64,000 nucleotides of DNA, taken from NCBI RefSeq assembly GCF_003402235.1, contig NZ_QEWO01000007.1, positions 62,001 to 126,000 of the forward strand, given 5' to 3'. Below the pieces are notes generated by a model that saw nothing but the letters and a program-made list of their open reading frames with translations, searched no databases and was not told where the DNA came from. The position numbers and the translations under genes are program-made. This DNA is from Parahaliea mediterranea (lineage in GTDB: Bacteria > Pseudomonadota > Gammaproteobacteria > Pseudomonadales > Halieaceae). Of the stretch, positions 48,134-56,710 are shown one piece after another (position 1 is the stretch's first letter; each line of letters opens with the position of its first letter).

Positions 48134-50020
48134 ATGAGCGTTCTGGCTGCTAGCTGGCGCCCATTCATAGGATTCGTATTGCTGTGCGGCCTGCTGTGGT
48201 GGGCCTACTTGCCAGGTACTCATGGGCCGGCAATGCTGGATGATTTCTCCAGCATAGAAGGCCGCGAGTACATCGAGGGCAATGCAGCAGAAGCGATGGA
48301 TTACGTCCAGGGAAATCGCTCCGGACCTTTGGGTCGACCTGTTTCGGTAGCAAGCTTTGCGCTGGAGCGCTGGCTTTATGAGGGGGATGTGTCTGCGGTC
48401 ACCAAGCAGAACAACGTAGTTCTACACTTGCTCGCTGGCTCGTTACTGGCTTGGCTTTTTCTACTCTTGTTGCAAAGTGCCGGTGTGCCATCTGCCGCGA
48501 GTTGGGCAGTACTGGGCGCCGGGTTGTGGATGGTTGCTCCGCTGTTCGTCAGCACCGTGCTCTACTCTGTTCAGCGGATGGCGATGTTGGCGGCGGTGTT
48601 CTCCCTGGGCGCTTTGGTCGCCTACTGCTACTGGCGTAAGGCCTTCCTCGAAGGTCGTTTCTCCGCGGGACTGCTGGCGGCCATTGGAGCTTCGTTCCTG
48701 CTTGGACTCTACTCCAAGGAGACTGCGATTACGGTGCTCCCTGTGCTGGTGTGTATGGAGCTTTTGTGGCTGCAGCAATCGGCCGTGGGCGGGACTCGTG
48801 CCGTTTTGCTGAAGCGGCTGGCATGGATGGGTGTCGGCATCGGTGCGCTACTGGTATGCCTTGCGTTTATTACCTTTGCCAAGGGCAGTCTAGCCGGGTT
48901 TGAAATACGCGAATTTACGCTTACAGAACGCTTGTTGACTGAGTCAAGAATCCTCTGGGATTACCTGCGGCAGTTTTTCCTGCCTGATGTAATGCGGCTT
49001 GGCGTATACCACGACGACGTTGTTGTCTCGAAATCACTGTTCAATCCGCAAACAACTATCTGGTCTTTGGCGGCCTGGTTTGCGGTGCTGGCGGGTTGTT
49101 TGATTGCTCTGCAATGGCCAACTGGCAGGCGGCTTGTTTTTTGTGTTGCGTTCTACCTGTTTGGTCACAGTACTGAATCGACGGTGCTGCCCCTTGAGCT
49201 GTACTTTGAGCATCGAAATTATTTTCCGATGATGGGTATAGCGCTGCTGGTAGTTACACTTGCCTCATTGTTTGTGCGCCGTTTTCCAGCAACCTCTGCG
49301 CCGGTGAGGGCTTATCTGGTGGTTGCTGTCGGGCTGTTACTTATCAAAACCGGTTCTCAGGCCCAGATGTGGTCAAGTAGTCCACTGTTGCGTATCAACA
49401 ACGTATTGGCGCATCCCAATTCATTCAGGGCGAATAGCGATATGGCAGTTCAACTGGCTGCTGTCGGTGCGCTCCCTGCGGCGCTGGAATATTCTGGCCG
49501 GGCGAGCCGCATAGCCGGCGAGCGAGTGGGTGATCGGATTGTGCGTGAAGTGGCATTGGCTTGCATGGCTAATGAAAAGCTGCCAGACAGCTTCTACGAT
49601 GTGTCTGAGCTTGCAGGATCCTCGCGCCCAGTCAGTGAGTCCAACCAGGTTTTGGTATTGGCAAGGATGCTTCAGGATGGGCGTTGCGACACGGGTGAGT
49701 CTTTGAGGCTGGCAGATAGATTGCGAGATCGCTTTCAAGTCGATATAGAGCCAGCTTCGGCCTCCGCCGGAGTGTACTGGTCGTTGGCGGTGCTGGAAAA
49801 TGCACTCGGAAGGTTTGACGTTGCAAGTGAATATGTCAGTTTATTCCTGCAGCAGCAGCCCAACCATACTCAAGGTTTGCTTATGCAGCTGCATTTCAAA
49901 ACAGCATTGGGTAAAGTGAGCGACGCTAAAAACATCATTTCGCAGCTTGATCGAAAAATGGCGCAAAGCCAGTTGACTGATGCGGAGCAGCAAACGCTGG
50001 CACTTTATAGGGAACGTTAA
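48134..50020 (+). CDS. GT-C-type membrane glycosyltransferase with TPR-like C terminus (pilin modification candidate 2)
   Basis: 628 residues from ATG 48134, one base after the previous stop; Met codons slightly upstream are alternatives and none has a strong ribosome site. It aligns end to end with the preceding protein: LDD for FDD, GPLGRPVSVASFALE, LFVSTVLYSVQRM, YSKET, ERLLTESRILW, HDDVVVSKSLF and LELYFEHRNYFP. About ten membrane helices, then a helical C-terminal region (about 410-628). The two are best read as an old tandem duplication whose members may have different acceptors or sugars. Substrate unknown. Confidence 0.75.
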   Translation: MSVLAASWRPFIGFVLLCGLLWWAYLPGTHGPAMLDDFSSIEGREYIEGNAAEAMDYVQGNRSGPLGRPVSVASFALERWLYEGDVSAVTKQNNVVLHLLAGSLLAWLFLLLLQSAGVPSAASWAVLGAGLWMVAPLFVSTVLYSVQRMAMLAAVFSLGALVAYCYWRKAFLEGRFSAGLLAAIGASFLLGLYSKETAITVLPVLVCMELLWLQQSAVGGTRAVLLKRLAWMGVGIGALLVCLAFITFAKGSLAGFEIREFTLTERLLTESRILWDYLRQFFLPDVMRLGVYHDDVVVSKSLFNPQTTIWSLAAWFAVLAGCLIALQWPTGRRLVFCVAFYLFGHSTESTVLPLELYFEHRNYFPMMGIALLVVTLASLFVRRFPATSAPVRAYLVVAVGLLLIKTGSQAQMWSSSPLLRINNVLAHPNSFRANSDMAVQLAAVGALPAALEYSGRASRIAGERVGDRIVREVALACMANEKLPDSFYDVSELAGSSRPVSESNQVLVLARMLQDGRCDTGESLRLADRLRDRFQVDIEPASASAGVYWSLAVLENALGRFDVASEYVSLFLQQQPNHTQGLLMQLHFKTALGKVSDAKNIISQLDRKMAQSQLTDAEQQTLALYRER

Positions 50021-50021
50021 G

Positions 50022-50900
50022 TTGGCACTTTCCATCATCATCCCCGCAAAAAACGAAGAACAAGGCCTGTCCGCCACCTTGCCGCGCCTGATGGAACTCT
50101 ACCCCGAGGCGGAGGTGATTGTAGTGGATGATGGCTCAACGGATGGCACGTGCGGTGTCTGCGAGGCTGCCGGGGTGAGGGTGCTTTCGCAGCCCTACAG
50201 CAAGGGCAACGGTGCCGCCATCAAGGCGGGCGCCCGTGCGGCCAGTGGCGATGTGATTGTGTTCATGGACGGCGATGGCCAGCACGACCCGATGGATATC
50301 GCCCGCCTGTTGTACAGGATGGACGAAGGCTACGACATGGTGGTGGGCGCGCGGGGCGGGCTGTCGGATCAGGCCAGTATTGCGCGCTGGGGGGCGAACA
50401 GTTTCTACAATCGCCTGGCCAGCTGGATGGTGAACAAGGATATCCCCGACCTTACCTCGGGCTTTCGCGCGGTGCGGCGCAAGAAGTTTCTGAGCTTTCT
50501 GTATTTGCTGCCCAATGGCTTCAGTTACCCCACTACGTCCACCATGGCGTTTTTTCGCGCGGGCTATTCGGTGGGCTTTGTGCCCATTTCGGTGTCGCAG
50601 CGGGTGGGCAAGAGCCACATCAATGTGCTGCGTGATGGGGTGCGCTTTCTGCTGATTATTTTCAAGATCGGCACGCTGTACTCGCCGCTCAAGGTGTATT
50701 TTCCCGCGTCGGTGGCAGTCGCAGGGATTGGCTTTCTCAATTACCTGCTGGCCTGGGCGGCGTCGGGCTCGCTGCGCTTTACCAATATGAGCACGCTGTT
50801 GGTGCTGGCGGGCATGATTATTTTCCTGATGGGGCTGCTGTCCGAGCAGCTCACAAACCTGCAGTACAAGGATGCCGACGCGGACCCGGACGAGGAATGA
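50022..50900 (+). CDS. Family 2 glycosyltransferase with two C-terminal membrane helices
   Basis: 292 residues from TTG 50022, with AGGGAAC before it and only one base after the previous stop, so probably co-translated. GT-A fold: LSIIIPAKNEEQGL, VVDDGSTDGT, MDGDGQHDP, and SGFRAVRR. Two hydrophobic helices near the C terminus (about 225-245 and 257-278) resemble polyprenyl-phosphate hexose synthases such as GtrB, DPM1 or ArnC. A sensible role is making the lipid-linked sugar used by the two GT-C proteins upstream. Its GC-rich codon use returns to that of the core genome. Convergent with the Lrp gene; the two stop codons are adjacent. Confidence 0.85.
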   Translation: MALSIIIPAKNEEQGLSATLPRLMELYPEAEVIVVDDGSTDGTCGVCEAAGVRVLSQPYSKGNGAAIKAGARAASGDVIVFMDGDGQHDPMDIARLLYRMDEGYDMVVGARGGLSDQASIARWGANSFYNRLASWMVNKDIPDLTSGFRAVRRKKFLSFLYLLPNGFSYPTTSTMAFFRAGYSVGFVPISVSQRVGKSHINVLRDGVRFLLIIFKIGTLYSPLKVYFPASVAVAGIGFLNYLLAWAASGSLRFTNMSTLLVLAGMIIFLMGLLSEQLTNLQYKDADADPDEE

Positions 50901-51380
50901 TCAGTACGGCACTTTGAGTGCCAGTGTTTCCTTTACCTGCTCCATTACCACGTAGCTGGTGGATTCCAGTACACCTGGCAGGGTAAGCAGGGTTTCCCCC
51001 AGAAATTCCCGGTAGGCGGTCATGTCGGCTACCCGGGCCTTGATCAGGTAGTCGAAGTTGCCGGAGACCAGGTAGCACTCCTGAACTTCCGGCAGGTCGA
51101 AGGCGCTGTTTTTAAATTCCTCGAAGATGTCCTGGGCCGTGCGGTTCAGGCGAATCTGCACGAACACCACCAGGCCAGCGTCCAGGTATTCCGGGTTCAG
51201 AATGGCCTGGTAACCGCGAATGATGCCCTCGCGCTCCAGCCGTTTGATGCGCTCTTTGCAGGGGGTGGGCGACAGGCCCACTTCTTTTGCCAGGTCCACA
51301 TAGCTCATGCGGGCGTCGTTCTGTAGCAGCCGGAGGATTTTGCGGTCAATGCGGCTGAGGGTGTGGGCGCGGCGTTCCAT
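50901..51380 (-). CDS. Lrp/AsnC-family transcriptional regulator
   Basis: 159 residues: N-terminal winged HTH (LSRIDRKILRLLQNDARMSYVDLAKEVGLSPTPCKERIKRLE, given here only as a description of residues 8-50), then an RAM ligand-binding domain with LVSGNFDYLIKARV. AGGAAC before the ATG. It is divergent from alanine dehydrogenase, whose promoter region carries an Lrp-type box, so it very likely controls that gene in response to alanine or another amino acid. Could be Lrp itself or a specialised paralogue. Confidence 0.92.
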   Translation of the reverse strand: MERRAHTLSRIDRKILRLLQNDARMSYVDLAKEVGLSPTPCKERIKRLEREGIIRGYQAILNPEYLDAGLVVFVQIRLNRTAQDIFEEFKNSAFDLPEVQECYLVSGNFDYLIKARVADMTAYREFLGETLLTLPGVLESTSYVVMEQVKETLALKVPY

Positions 51381-51540
51381 GGTGTTCCTGATGATTTGGT
51401 TATAAAAAGCGGCGCTTCTAATGCCAATTGATGCCTAAATAGCTGAAAGCGCTGTCTTCTTGTCTTTGGCTTAGGAATTTACTGATTTGGCCAAAAAACT
51501 CCAGTGAAAATCTCTATAAACGACTTCTAGACTGGTGGAT

Positions 51541-51555
51541 TAGAGAATTTTTATG
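51541..51555 (+). promoter_or_regulatory. Lrp-type binding site before ald
   Basis: TAGAGAATTTTTATG matches the E. coli Lrp consensus YAGHAWATTWTDCTR at 13 of 15 positions. It lies 21 bases before the ald start codon, downstream of the probable promoter region, so it would most simply act as an operator or as one site of a wrapped nucleoprotein array. Confidence 0.6.
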
Positions 51556-51576
51556 GCCTAGACCAAGGAGGCTCAC

Positions 51577-52716
51577 ATGTTGATTGGCGTACCCAAGGAA
51601 ATTAAGAACCACGAATACCGGATTGGCCTGACCCCCGGCGGCGTCAAGGAGCTGGTGGGCCACGGCCATCAGGTATTGGTGGAGCAGGACGGTGGCCTGG
51701 CCATTGGTTTTGATAACGACCAGTACCGCAGCGCCGGCGCGGAGATCGTGGCCAGCGCGGATGAGATCTTCAAGCGGGCGGAGATGATCATCAAGGTGAA
51801 GGAGCCCCAGCCCGACGAGTGCCGCAAGCTGCGCCCGGGGCAGTTGCTGTTTACCTACCTGCACCTGGCGCCGGACGCGGAGCAAACCCGCCTGCTGCTG
51901 GAGTCTGGCGCCACGGCCATCGCTTATGAGACCGTGACGTCCGACGGCGCCGGCCTGCCCTTGCTGGCCCCGATGAGCGAAGTAGCCGGGCGCATGGCCA
52001 TTCAGGCCGGTGCCCACAATCTGGAAAAGGCCCAGGGCGGCAACGGCATGCTGCTGGGTGGGGTGCCGGGTGTTGAGCCGGCCAAGGTGCTGGTGATTGG
52101 CGGCGGTGTGGTTGGCATCAACGCGGCGCGCATGGCGATGGGCCTGGGGGCGGATGTCACCATTCTCGACAAGTCGCTGGAACGCCTGAAAGAACTGGAC
52201 ATGCATTTTGGCGGGCGCCTGAAAACCATCTATTCCACGGCGGATGCCATCGAGCGCCACGCGCTGGAAGCCGATCTGGTTGTGGGCGCTGTGCTGATCC
52301 CCGGCGCGGCGGCGCCGAAGCTGATCAACCGCGAGCTGGTCAGCCGGATGAAGCCGGGTGCGGTGATGGTGGATGTGGCTATTGACCAGGGTGGCTGCTT
52401 TGAAACCAGCCGCGCCACCACCCACCAGGACCCAACCTACGTGGTGGACGGTGTGGTGCATTACTGTGTTGCGAACATGCCGGGCGGCGTGGCGCGCACC
52501 TCGACCATGGCGCTCACCAACGCGACCCTGCCCTACGCCCTCAAGCTGGCGAACCTGGGCGTGGGCGACGCGCTGGACCGCGACCCCCACCTGCGCAATG
52601 GCCTGAACGTACACGCCGGCATGATCACCTGCGAAGCGGTGGCCGAAGCGCTGGATTACGACTACGTGGAGCCGATGACCGCCCTGGGTCGCACGGCGCT
52701 GCAGCAGTCGGCTTGA
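51577..52716 (+). CDS. ald: Alanine dehydrogenase
   Basis: NAD-dependent reversible deamination of L-alanine to pyruvate and ammonia. 379 residues, starting [15 protein letters not shown] after AAGGAGG. N-terminal catalytic half carries [10 protein letters not shown] and [10 protein letters not shown]; the Rossmann part has [18 protein letters not shown] followed by [24 protein letters not shown] and [13 protein letters not shown] are family signatures. Expected to serve alanine catabolism under control of the divergent Lrp-type regulator. Confidence 0.97.
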   Translation: MLIGVPKEIKNHEYRIGLTPGGVKELVGHGHQVLVEQDGGLAIGFDNDQYRSAGAEIVASADEIFKRAEMIIKVKEPQPDECRKLRPGQLLFTYLHLAPDAEQTRLLLESGATAIAYETVTSDGAGLPLLAPMSEVAGRMAIQAGAHNLEKAQGGNGMLLGGVPGVEPAKVLVIGGGVVGINAARMAMGLGADVTILDKSLERLKELDMHFGGRLKTIYSTADAIERHALEADLVVGAVLIPGAAAPKLINRELVSRMKPGAVMVDVAIDQGGCFETSRATTHQDPTYVVDGVVHYCVANMPGGVARTSTMALTNATLPYALKLANLGVGDALDRDPHLRNGLNVHAGMITCEAVAEALDYDYVEPMTALGRTALQQSA

Positions 52717-52723
52717 TGTTGTT

Positions 52724-53041
52724 TTAACGAAGGGCCCCAGCCTGCGCTGGGGCGACGGAGTGGTCTCGTTGGATCGATAGAGGAACTCGTGCCGGGCGAC
52801 GCGGCTGCTCCCCCAGCCCGCGCTCTACCTCGGCTCCGGTGACGTGCAGTCCGTTTGCCTGACAATCCTCCCAGGCTTTGAGGGCTTCCTGCTTGAAGCA
52901 CTCGCGCCGCTCCTCGCGTTCCACGTACTGTTCAATGGCTTCCCGCATCAGCCAGTGGGCCGAGCGCCGGCGGTGATCAGCCAGGTGCTGAATCCGGCTT
53001 CTCAGTTCGTCATCAAGCTTGATGGAGGTTGGTGTGGCCAT
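52724..53041 (-). CDS. Ribbon-helix-helix (CopG/ParD-like) antitoxin, apparently orphan
   Basis: 105 residues from ATG 53041 behind GGAGG. Residues 4-50 form a ribbon-helix-helix (TSIKLDDELRSRIQHLA, then ADHRRRSAHWLMREAIEQYVEREE). The next part (FKQEALKAWEDCQANGLHVTGAEVE) is typical of ParD/RelB-like antitoxins, but the tail from about residue 76 is Arg/Pro-rich and ends in a repeat-encoded APAQAGALR. No toxin gene follows: the frame ends eight bases from ald. A perfect palindrome just upstream suggests autoregulation persists. Confidence 0.75.
   Translation of the reverse strand: MATPTSIKLDDELRSRIQHLADHRRRSAHWLMREAIEQYVEREERRECFKQEALKAWEDCQANGLHVTGAEVERGLGEQPRRPARVPLSIQRDHSVAPAQAGALR
52734..52753. 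repeat. REP-like palindrome after ald
   Basis: GCCCCAGC-CTGC-GCTGGGGC, an 8-bp stem with a 4-base loop, 17 bases past the ald stop. Similar CCCAGCGCAGGCTGGG palindromes are common dispersed repeats in proteobacteria. It can end or protect the ald transcript and also codes the last residues of the antitoxin frame. No T-run follows on either strand. Confidence 0.7.
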
Positions 53042-53051
53042 ACGGCCTCCG

Positions 53052-53078
53052 GTAGTTAAAGGTAATACCTTTAACTAC
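53052..53078. promoter_or_regulatory. Perfect 27-bp palindromic operator of the RHH gene
   Basis: GTAGTTAAAGGTA and TACCTTTAACTAC face each other across a single A. It ends 10 bases before the antitoxin ATG on the minus strand and overlaps where transcription should start. RHH antitoxins bind such palindromes to repress their own operons, so this is the likely binding site. Confidence 0.8.
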
Positions 53079-53124
53079 GCTATTTGACGAGGATGGTATT
53101 GTCGAAGCAAAAAATGGGGCAGAG

Positions 53125-55305
53125 TTACGCCCCGTGCTTGGCCTTCGCCTCGCGCCGCCGGCGGTGCAATACCGGCTCGGTGTAGCCGTTGGGCTGGGCG
53201 CAACCTTCAAACACCAGTTCGCAGGCCGCCTGGAAGGCAACGGAGTCAGCAAAGTTCGGCGCCATGTTGCGGTAGCTCGGGTCGCCGGCGTTTTGCGCGT
53301 CTACCACTGCGGCCATGCGCTCCAGGGTTTCGCGCACTTGCTGTTCGCTGCACACGCCGTGGCGCAGCCAGTTGGCGATGTGCTGGCTGGAGATGCGCAG
53401 GGTGGCGCGGTCTTCCATCAGGCCGACGTTGTTGATGTCCGGCACTTTGGAGCAGCCCACGCCGGCGTCGATCCAGCGCACCACGTAACCGAGAATGCCC
53501 TGGGCGTTGTTGTCCAGCTCGCGCTGGATGTCCTCGGCGCCAAGGCCCTCTGCGCCCTTGAGCGGAATGCTGAGGATGTCATCCAGCGAGGCGCGCTCGC
53601 GGCTGGCCAGCGCTTCCTGGCGGGCGGCCACGTTCACGGTGTGGTAGTGGGTGGCGTGCAGGGTGGCGGCAGTGGGCGAGGGCACCCAGGCGGTGTTGGC
53701 GCCGGCCTGGGGGTGGCTGATTTTGGCCTTCAGCATGTCGGCCATCAGGTCCGGCATGGCCCACATGCCTTTGCCGATTTGGGCGCGGCCGCGCAGGCCG
53801 CAGGCCAGGCCGGTATCTACGTTCCAGTCTTCGTAGGCGTTGATCCACGGCTCCTGCTTCATGGCGCCCTTGGGCGTCATGGCGCCGGCTTCCATGCTGG
53901 TGTGAATCTCATCGCCAGTGCGATCGAGGAAGCCGGTGTTGATGAACACCAGCCGCTCGCGGGCGCGGCGGATGCACTCCTTCAGGTTGATGGTGGTGCG
54001 GCGCTCCTCGTCCATGATGCCGAGCTTGACGGTGTTGCGCGCCAGGCCCAGGGCGTCCTCGATGCGGTCGAACAGCTCACAGGTAAAGCTCACTTCCTCC
54101 GGGCCGTGCATTTTCGGCTTGACGATGTACACGCTGCCGCGGCGCGAGTTGCGCGCTTCATCGGCGCTTTTGCGCAGGTCGTGCAGGGCGATCAGGACGG
54201 TGAACATACCGTCCATGATGCCCTCGGGAATTTCCCGGCCCTCGCGGTCGAGGATGGCGTCGTTGGTCATCAGGTGGCCCACGTTGCGCACAAACATCAG
54301 GCTGCGCCCGGGCAGCACCAGTTCGCTACCGTCGGCGCCGGTGAAGCGGCGATCCGGGTTCAGGCGGCGGGTGTGGGTGCCGCCGTCCTTGCTGAAGGAT
54401 TCGCTCAGGTCGCCGCGCATCAGGCCCAGCCAGTTGCGGTACACCACGGCCTTGTCGTCGGCGTCCACGGCGGCCACGGAGTCTTCGCAGTCCTGGATGG
54501 TGGTCAGCGCGGCTTCCAGGGCAATGTCTTTCACGCCGGCGCGGTCGGTGGCGCCGATGGGGTGGGTGGCGTCAATCTGGATGTCGATGTGCAGGCCGTT
54601 GTGGCGCAGCAGCACGTTGGTGGGGGCATTGGGCTCGCCGGCGTAGCCGCGGAACTGGGCCGGGTCGGCCAGGGAGGCGATCTGCCCTTCCTGCAGCACC
54701 ACCTGCAGGGCGCCGCCTACCACGGTGTAGGCCTTGGCCTGGCTGTGGTCGCCGGTGGACAGGGGGCAGTGGGCGTTCAGGAAGTCGCGGCCCATGGCAA
54801 TCACTTTGTCGCCGCGCACCGGGTTGTAGCCCGGGCCTTTTTGGGCGCCGCCGTCTTCGCGAATCACGTCGGTGCCGTACAGGGCGTCGTACAGGCTGCC
54901 CCAGCGGGCATTGGCGGCGTTCAGGGCGTAGCGCGCGTTCATGACCGGCACCACCAGCTGGGGGCCGGCGAGGGTGGCGATCTCATCGTCCACATTTTCG
55001 GTGGCAATGGTGGCGTCGCCCGGCTCCGGCAGCAGGTAGCCGATCTCCTGCAGGAAGGCTTTGTAGGCCCCGCGGTCGTAGTTGGCGCCCGGGTTGTCCC
55101 GGTGCCAGGCGTCAATTTTGGCCTGCAGGGCGTCACGCTCGGCCAGCAGTTCGCGGTTGCGGGGGCCCAGGTCGTTCACAATGGCCTCAAGCGCGGCCCA
55201 GAAGGCCTGCGGTGCTATGCCGGTGCCCGGTGCGATGTCCCGCTCCAACAGGTCGTGCAGAACGGCGGCAATCTGCAGGCCGCCTTGCTGGATACGCTCA
55301 CTCAT
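53125..55305 (-). CDS. glcB: Malate synthase G
   Basis: Condenses glyoxylate with acetyl-CoA to malate in the glyoxylate/glycolate pathways. 726 residues from ATG 55305, chosen because AAAGGA lies eight bases upstream (E. coli GlcB is 723). Family segments: [30 protein letters not shown] with an active-site Arg, [13 protein letters not shown], and the C-terminal catalytic-Asp region [33 protein letters not shown] (residues about 622-655). No isocitrate lyase or glc regulator is visible nearby. Confidence 0.97.
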   Translation of the reverse strand: MSERIQQGGLQIAAVLHDLLERDIAPGTGIAPQAFWAALEAIVNDLGPRNRELLAERDALQAKIDAWHRDNPGANYDRGAYKAFLQEIGYLLPEPGDATIATENVDDEIATLAGPQLVVPVMNARYALNAANARWGSLYDALYGTDVIREDGGAQKGPGYNPVRGDKVIAMGRDFLNAHCPLSTGDHSQAKAYTVVGGALQVVLQEGQIASLADPAQFRGYAGEPNAPTNVLLRHNGLHIDIQIDATHPIGATDRAGVKDIALEAALTTIQDCEDSVAAVDADDKAVVYRNWLGLMRGDLSESFSKDGGTHTRRLNPDRRFTGADGSELVLPGRSLMFVRNVGHLMTNDAILDREGREIPEGIMDGMFTVLIALHDLRKSADEARNSRRGSVYIVKPKMHGPEEVSFTCELFDRIEDALGLARNTVKLGIMDEERRTTINLKECIRRARERLVFINTGFLDRTGDEIHTSMEAGAMTPKGAMKQEPWINAYEDWNVDTGLACGLRGRAQIGKGMWAMPDLMADMLKAKISHPQAGANTAWVPSPTAATLHATHYHTVNVAARQEALASRERASLDDILSIPLKGAEGLGAEDIQRELDNNAQGILGYVVRWIDAGVGCSKVPDINNVGLMEDRATLRISSQHIANWLRHGVCSEQQVRETLERMAAVVDAQNAGDPSYRNMAPNFADSVAFQAACELVFEGCAQPNGYTEPVLHRRRREAKAKHGA

Positions 55306-55612
55306 GCTGTACATCCTTTGCTGGCCGCCCGTGGCGGCGGGTCGTTCGAAGTGAAATGACGTGAAATCAAGTCGAGTCAAGTAAAGCCGAATTCTAGGAG
55401 GGCACCTATAATTTAGCTAATTTATCGTTTTTATCGCGGTCATTCGCTTGGCGAATGCCTATAGGGCTGGTTGCTAACCCCATCGAGAATGAACGGCATG
55501 GGGGGCGGTGAGCCTGGCAAGGGGGATGTAGCATGGAGCATGGAGAACTCGCTCGTGACCCAAGCGCTGCCAGCCTGGCTATACTGGAGCCTGTCCAGGA
55601 AAAAAGGTGGGG
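55306..55612. other. Intergenic region between glcB and the 55613 gene
   Basis: No gene is supported here. It includes an A/T-rich patch (55408-55437) that probably carries the glcB promoter, a perfect hairpin CATTCGC-TTG-GCGAATG (55441-55457), and TATACT (55580-55585), a possible -10 for the rightward gene with only a weak -35 partner. Confidence 0.6.
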
Positions 55613-56665
55613 ATGCCAATGGGAAGTGAGGGCGTGGGTCGGCGGATGACCAGGCTGTTTCTGGTGCTTGTCCTGGTGGGATCAAGTGCGGGCTGCAAAG
55701 TGAGGATCAGCGTACCGGAGGGCGGTCAGGTGGTCAGCGCCAGCGGTGCCTTCGACTGCCCTCAGGGGCAGGTGTGCACAGTGGATGTCGTGGATGTCTT
55801 CTTCGACGAGCGCTTCAGCGGCGCGCCGGCGGCGGGTTTTGTGTTTACCGGCTGGCGCCGCGGACAGGATCGGCTCTGCGGTGGTGGCCCCAGGGATTGC
55901 CGGCTGGTCACCGAGGGATTCGCCGGTAACGAGGGGCTGATGGCGGTGCTGGAATCCGATCGCGTTTTTCACCTGGAGCCCGTCTTTGCGCGCCAGGGTG
56001 ATTTAGGCCCCCTGGAAAACCGCTCTTTCCGGGCCTGTGTGAACACCGCAATGTACCAGAGCGGCTATCGCTCTGATATTACCCGCCAACACTACGACGA
56101 TGGTGTCGAAGAAGGCACCCGGCGCACGCGGCGCGAAGTCTCCGGGCCGCAGCCGTACCGCGGCCAGCCTGCCATGGTGTTGAAGGAAGCCGTTTCTGAC
56201 AGCGGCCCCCTGAACGCCACTTTTGAACTGACCACCTACCACCGGGTGGACATGGGCGCCTTCCGGGTGGATACCGTGGGCAGCGAGCAGGTGTCGATCA
56301 CTCCGGTCAGGCAGGAAGTTGTCGGTGTTTTCACTCCGCCGTTTGTACAGCGTTTCGACCTCCAGGTCGGCGATGAGTACACCACTGAGTATACGATTGA
56401 GCTGACTTTTCCAGATAACAGCGCACCGCAGACCTTGCAACACATCCGTTCCCGCTTCATTTACGAGGGTATCCAGTCCATTACCGTACCGGCGGGAACC
56501 TTTGATGCCTGTCGGGTGCGTCGCTACGACACCGTCAACGGTGAAACCAGCGAATCCTACAACTGGATTGGTGAGGGCACGGGCATCCTCTTGCTGGAAA
56601 GCGACGCGCAGTTCGTGCCGGAGGCGGCGGTCGTCAGCGGCAGCGTCAACGGCGTGGCCCTGTAG
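55613..56665 (+). CDS. Secreted or lipoprotein-like protein, function unknown
   Basis: Not recognised as a named family. From ATG 55613 (AAGG five bases upstream) it has 350 residues; ATG 55646 would give 339. A hydrophobic signal (LFLVLVLVGSSAGC) may be a lipoprotein signal, but Ser instead of Leu at -3 makes the lipobox weak. Residues 35-100 resemble the bacterial InlB-type beta repeat (GFVFTGWRRG) with several Cys (CPQGQVC, LCGG, DC) that could form disulfides. The C-terminal half contains GDEYTTEYTIELTF and SITVPAGTFDACRVRRYDTV. Outer-surface or periplasmic location is inferred. Confidence 0.7.
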   Translation: MPMGSEGVGRRMTRLFLVLVLVGSSAGCKVRISVPEGGQVVSASGAFDCPQGQVCTVDVVDVFFDERFSGAPAAGFVFTGWRRGQDRLCGGGPRDCRLVTEGFAGNEGLMAVLESDRVFHLEPVFARQGDLGPLENRSFRACVNTAMYQSGYRSDITRQHYDDGVEEGTRRTRREVSGPQPYRGQPAMVLKEAVSDSGPLNATFELTTYHRVDMGAFRVDTVGSEQVSITPVRQEVVGVFTPPFVQRFDLQVGDEYTTEYTIELTFPDNSAPQTLQHIRSRFIYEGIQSITVPAGTFDACRVRRYDTVNGETSESYNWIGEGTGILLLESDAQFVPEAAVVSGSVNGVAL

Positions 56666-56710
56666 CCGGCGCCAGAGCGAGCATGGCAATCGCCGAAGGC
56701 AGGGAGTAAC

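Noticed and set aside
52717-53124. Toxin gene paired with the RHH antitoxin
   Set aside because: Both flanks were read in all frames; neither side has room for, or traces of, a ParE/RelE-type protein.
53134-55359. 741-codon open frame on the plus strand opposite glcB
   Set aside because: Val/Gly/His-rich antisense shadow; malate synthase G on the minus strand explains the region completely.
55441-55457. Terminator between glcB and the 55613 gene
   Set aside because: The CATTCGC hairpin has no T-run on either side and lies upstream of both divergent genes; more likely an operator or chance palindrome.
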